Of a stretch of 64,000 bases of DNA, positions 63,929 through 64,000 are shown piece after piece (positions within the stretch are counted from its first letter, which is position 1; every line of letters begins with the position of its first letter). The DNA is from Bacteroidota bacterium. GTDB taxonomy: Bacteria; Bacteroidota; Bacteroidia; Bacteroidales; GCA-2711565. The translations under genes and the position numbers were made by a program. Under the pieces are notes generated by a model, which worked only from the letters and a program-made list of their open reading frames with translations, was not told the DNA's origin and did no database searches. The DNA is taken from positions 316,554 to 380,553 of the forward strand of contig JAHIVC010000099.1 in NCBI GenBank assembly GCA_018816945.1. Reading direction: 5' to 3'.

Positions 63929-64000
63929 TCACTTGTTAAAATATGGGTACATGCAATCCTCGGTGTTAAATATCGTGAGAATCTCATCAATCCCAAATCG
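63929..64000 (-). CDS. C-terminal end of an unidentified protein (continues beyond window)
   Basis: Open frame from the window edge giving 23 residues (GIDEILTIFNTEDCMYPYF near the end) and a stop at 63929-63931. It is convergent with buk. A transposase-like C-terminus is possible but the fragment is too short to identify. Confidence 0.35.
   Translation of the reverse strand, partial: RFGIDEILTIFNTEDCMYPYFNK

Noticed and set aside
63929-64000. Naming the edge fragment as a transposase
   Set aside because: Only 23 residues are visible; the resemblance is too weak to support a name.

Overview
The window looks like a chromosomal stretch from an AT-rich member of the Bacteroidota, probably an anaerobic or facultative relative of the Bacteroidales/Marinilabiliales. 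The pointers are Bacteroidota-type -7 boxes (TAnnTTTG) before many genes, very few Shine-Dalgarno sequences, the acpP-fabF-rnc-IPExxxVDY gene cluster, a HYC_CC_PP-type small metal-locus protein and an RprX/RprY-like sensor/regulator pair. Most of the window is ordinary, tightly packed chromosome. No phage, CRISPR array or rRNA was seen. There is one tRNA (Thr, anticodon CGT).

Layout. 1-19.3 kb is housekeeping: the end of a PpiD-like foldase, rodA-mrdA, a LuxE-like protein, NUDIX, rsmI, tdk, a cyclophilin lipoprotein, pheS, IPExxxVDY-rnc-fabF-acpP, purN, a nitroreductase, pgi, a sensor kinase/regulator pair, a serine hydrolase and a DUF302 protein. 19.9-23.6 kb holds an outer-membrane factor plus adaptor pair without its inner-membrane pump, then tsaB. 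23.6-38.9 kb is a metal-resistance island on the minus strand: two complete RND/adaptor/outer-membrane-factor sets (the second CusABC-like with a Met-rich factor and a heavy-metal-binding adaptor), two small Cys/His-rich proteins, a secreted HMA-domain protein and a cation diffusion facilitator. A 12-bp motif is shared by both efflux promoter regions.

39-49.3 kb is a plus-strand acyl-CoA oxidation region: enoyl-CoA hydratase, 3-hydroxyacyl-CoA dehydrogenase, thiolase, ElbB-like, nitronate-monooxygenase-like, acyl-CoA dehydrogenase, EtfB and EtfA. 49.3-58.9 kb (minus) encodes membrane and soluble Fe-S proteins resembling EtfAB:menaquinone oxidoreductase and heterodisulfide reductase (HdrCBA-like), interrupted by a NarL-type two-component pair. 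59.4-63.8 kb carries a fused isobutyryl-CoA mutase (IcmF) and butyrate kinase. Together these suggest C4 acyl-CoA (butyrate/isobutyrate) metabolism with electrons passing ACAD > ETF > membrane Fe-S/cytochrome b protein > menaquinone.

The most unusual signal is a set of short cassettes scattered through 39-59 kb. Four stand-alone genes of the four-helix-bundle / 23S-rRNA-intervening-sequence-protein family sit between metabolic genes (one splits etfB from etfA). Each is bracketed by short arrays of a locus-specific 8- or 11-nt unit, present in both orientations so that the flanks can base-pair. ORF-less arrays of the same design (7-, 8- or 11-nt units) lie elsewhere in the same region, mostly starting within about 20 bp of a stop codon. 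In two places the array supplies the C-terminus of a neighbouring protein. One cassette gene is broken by a perfect 23-bp tandem duplication.
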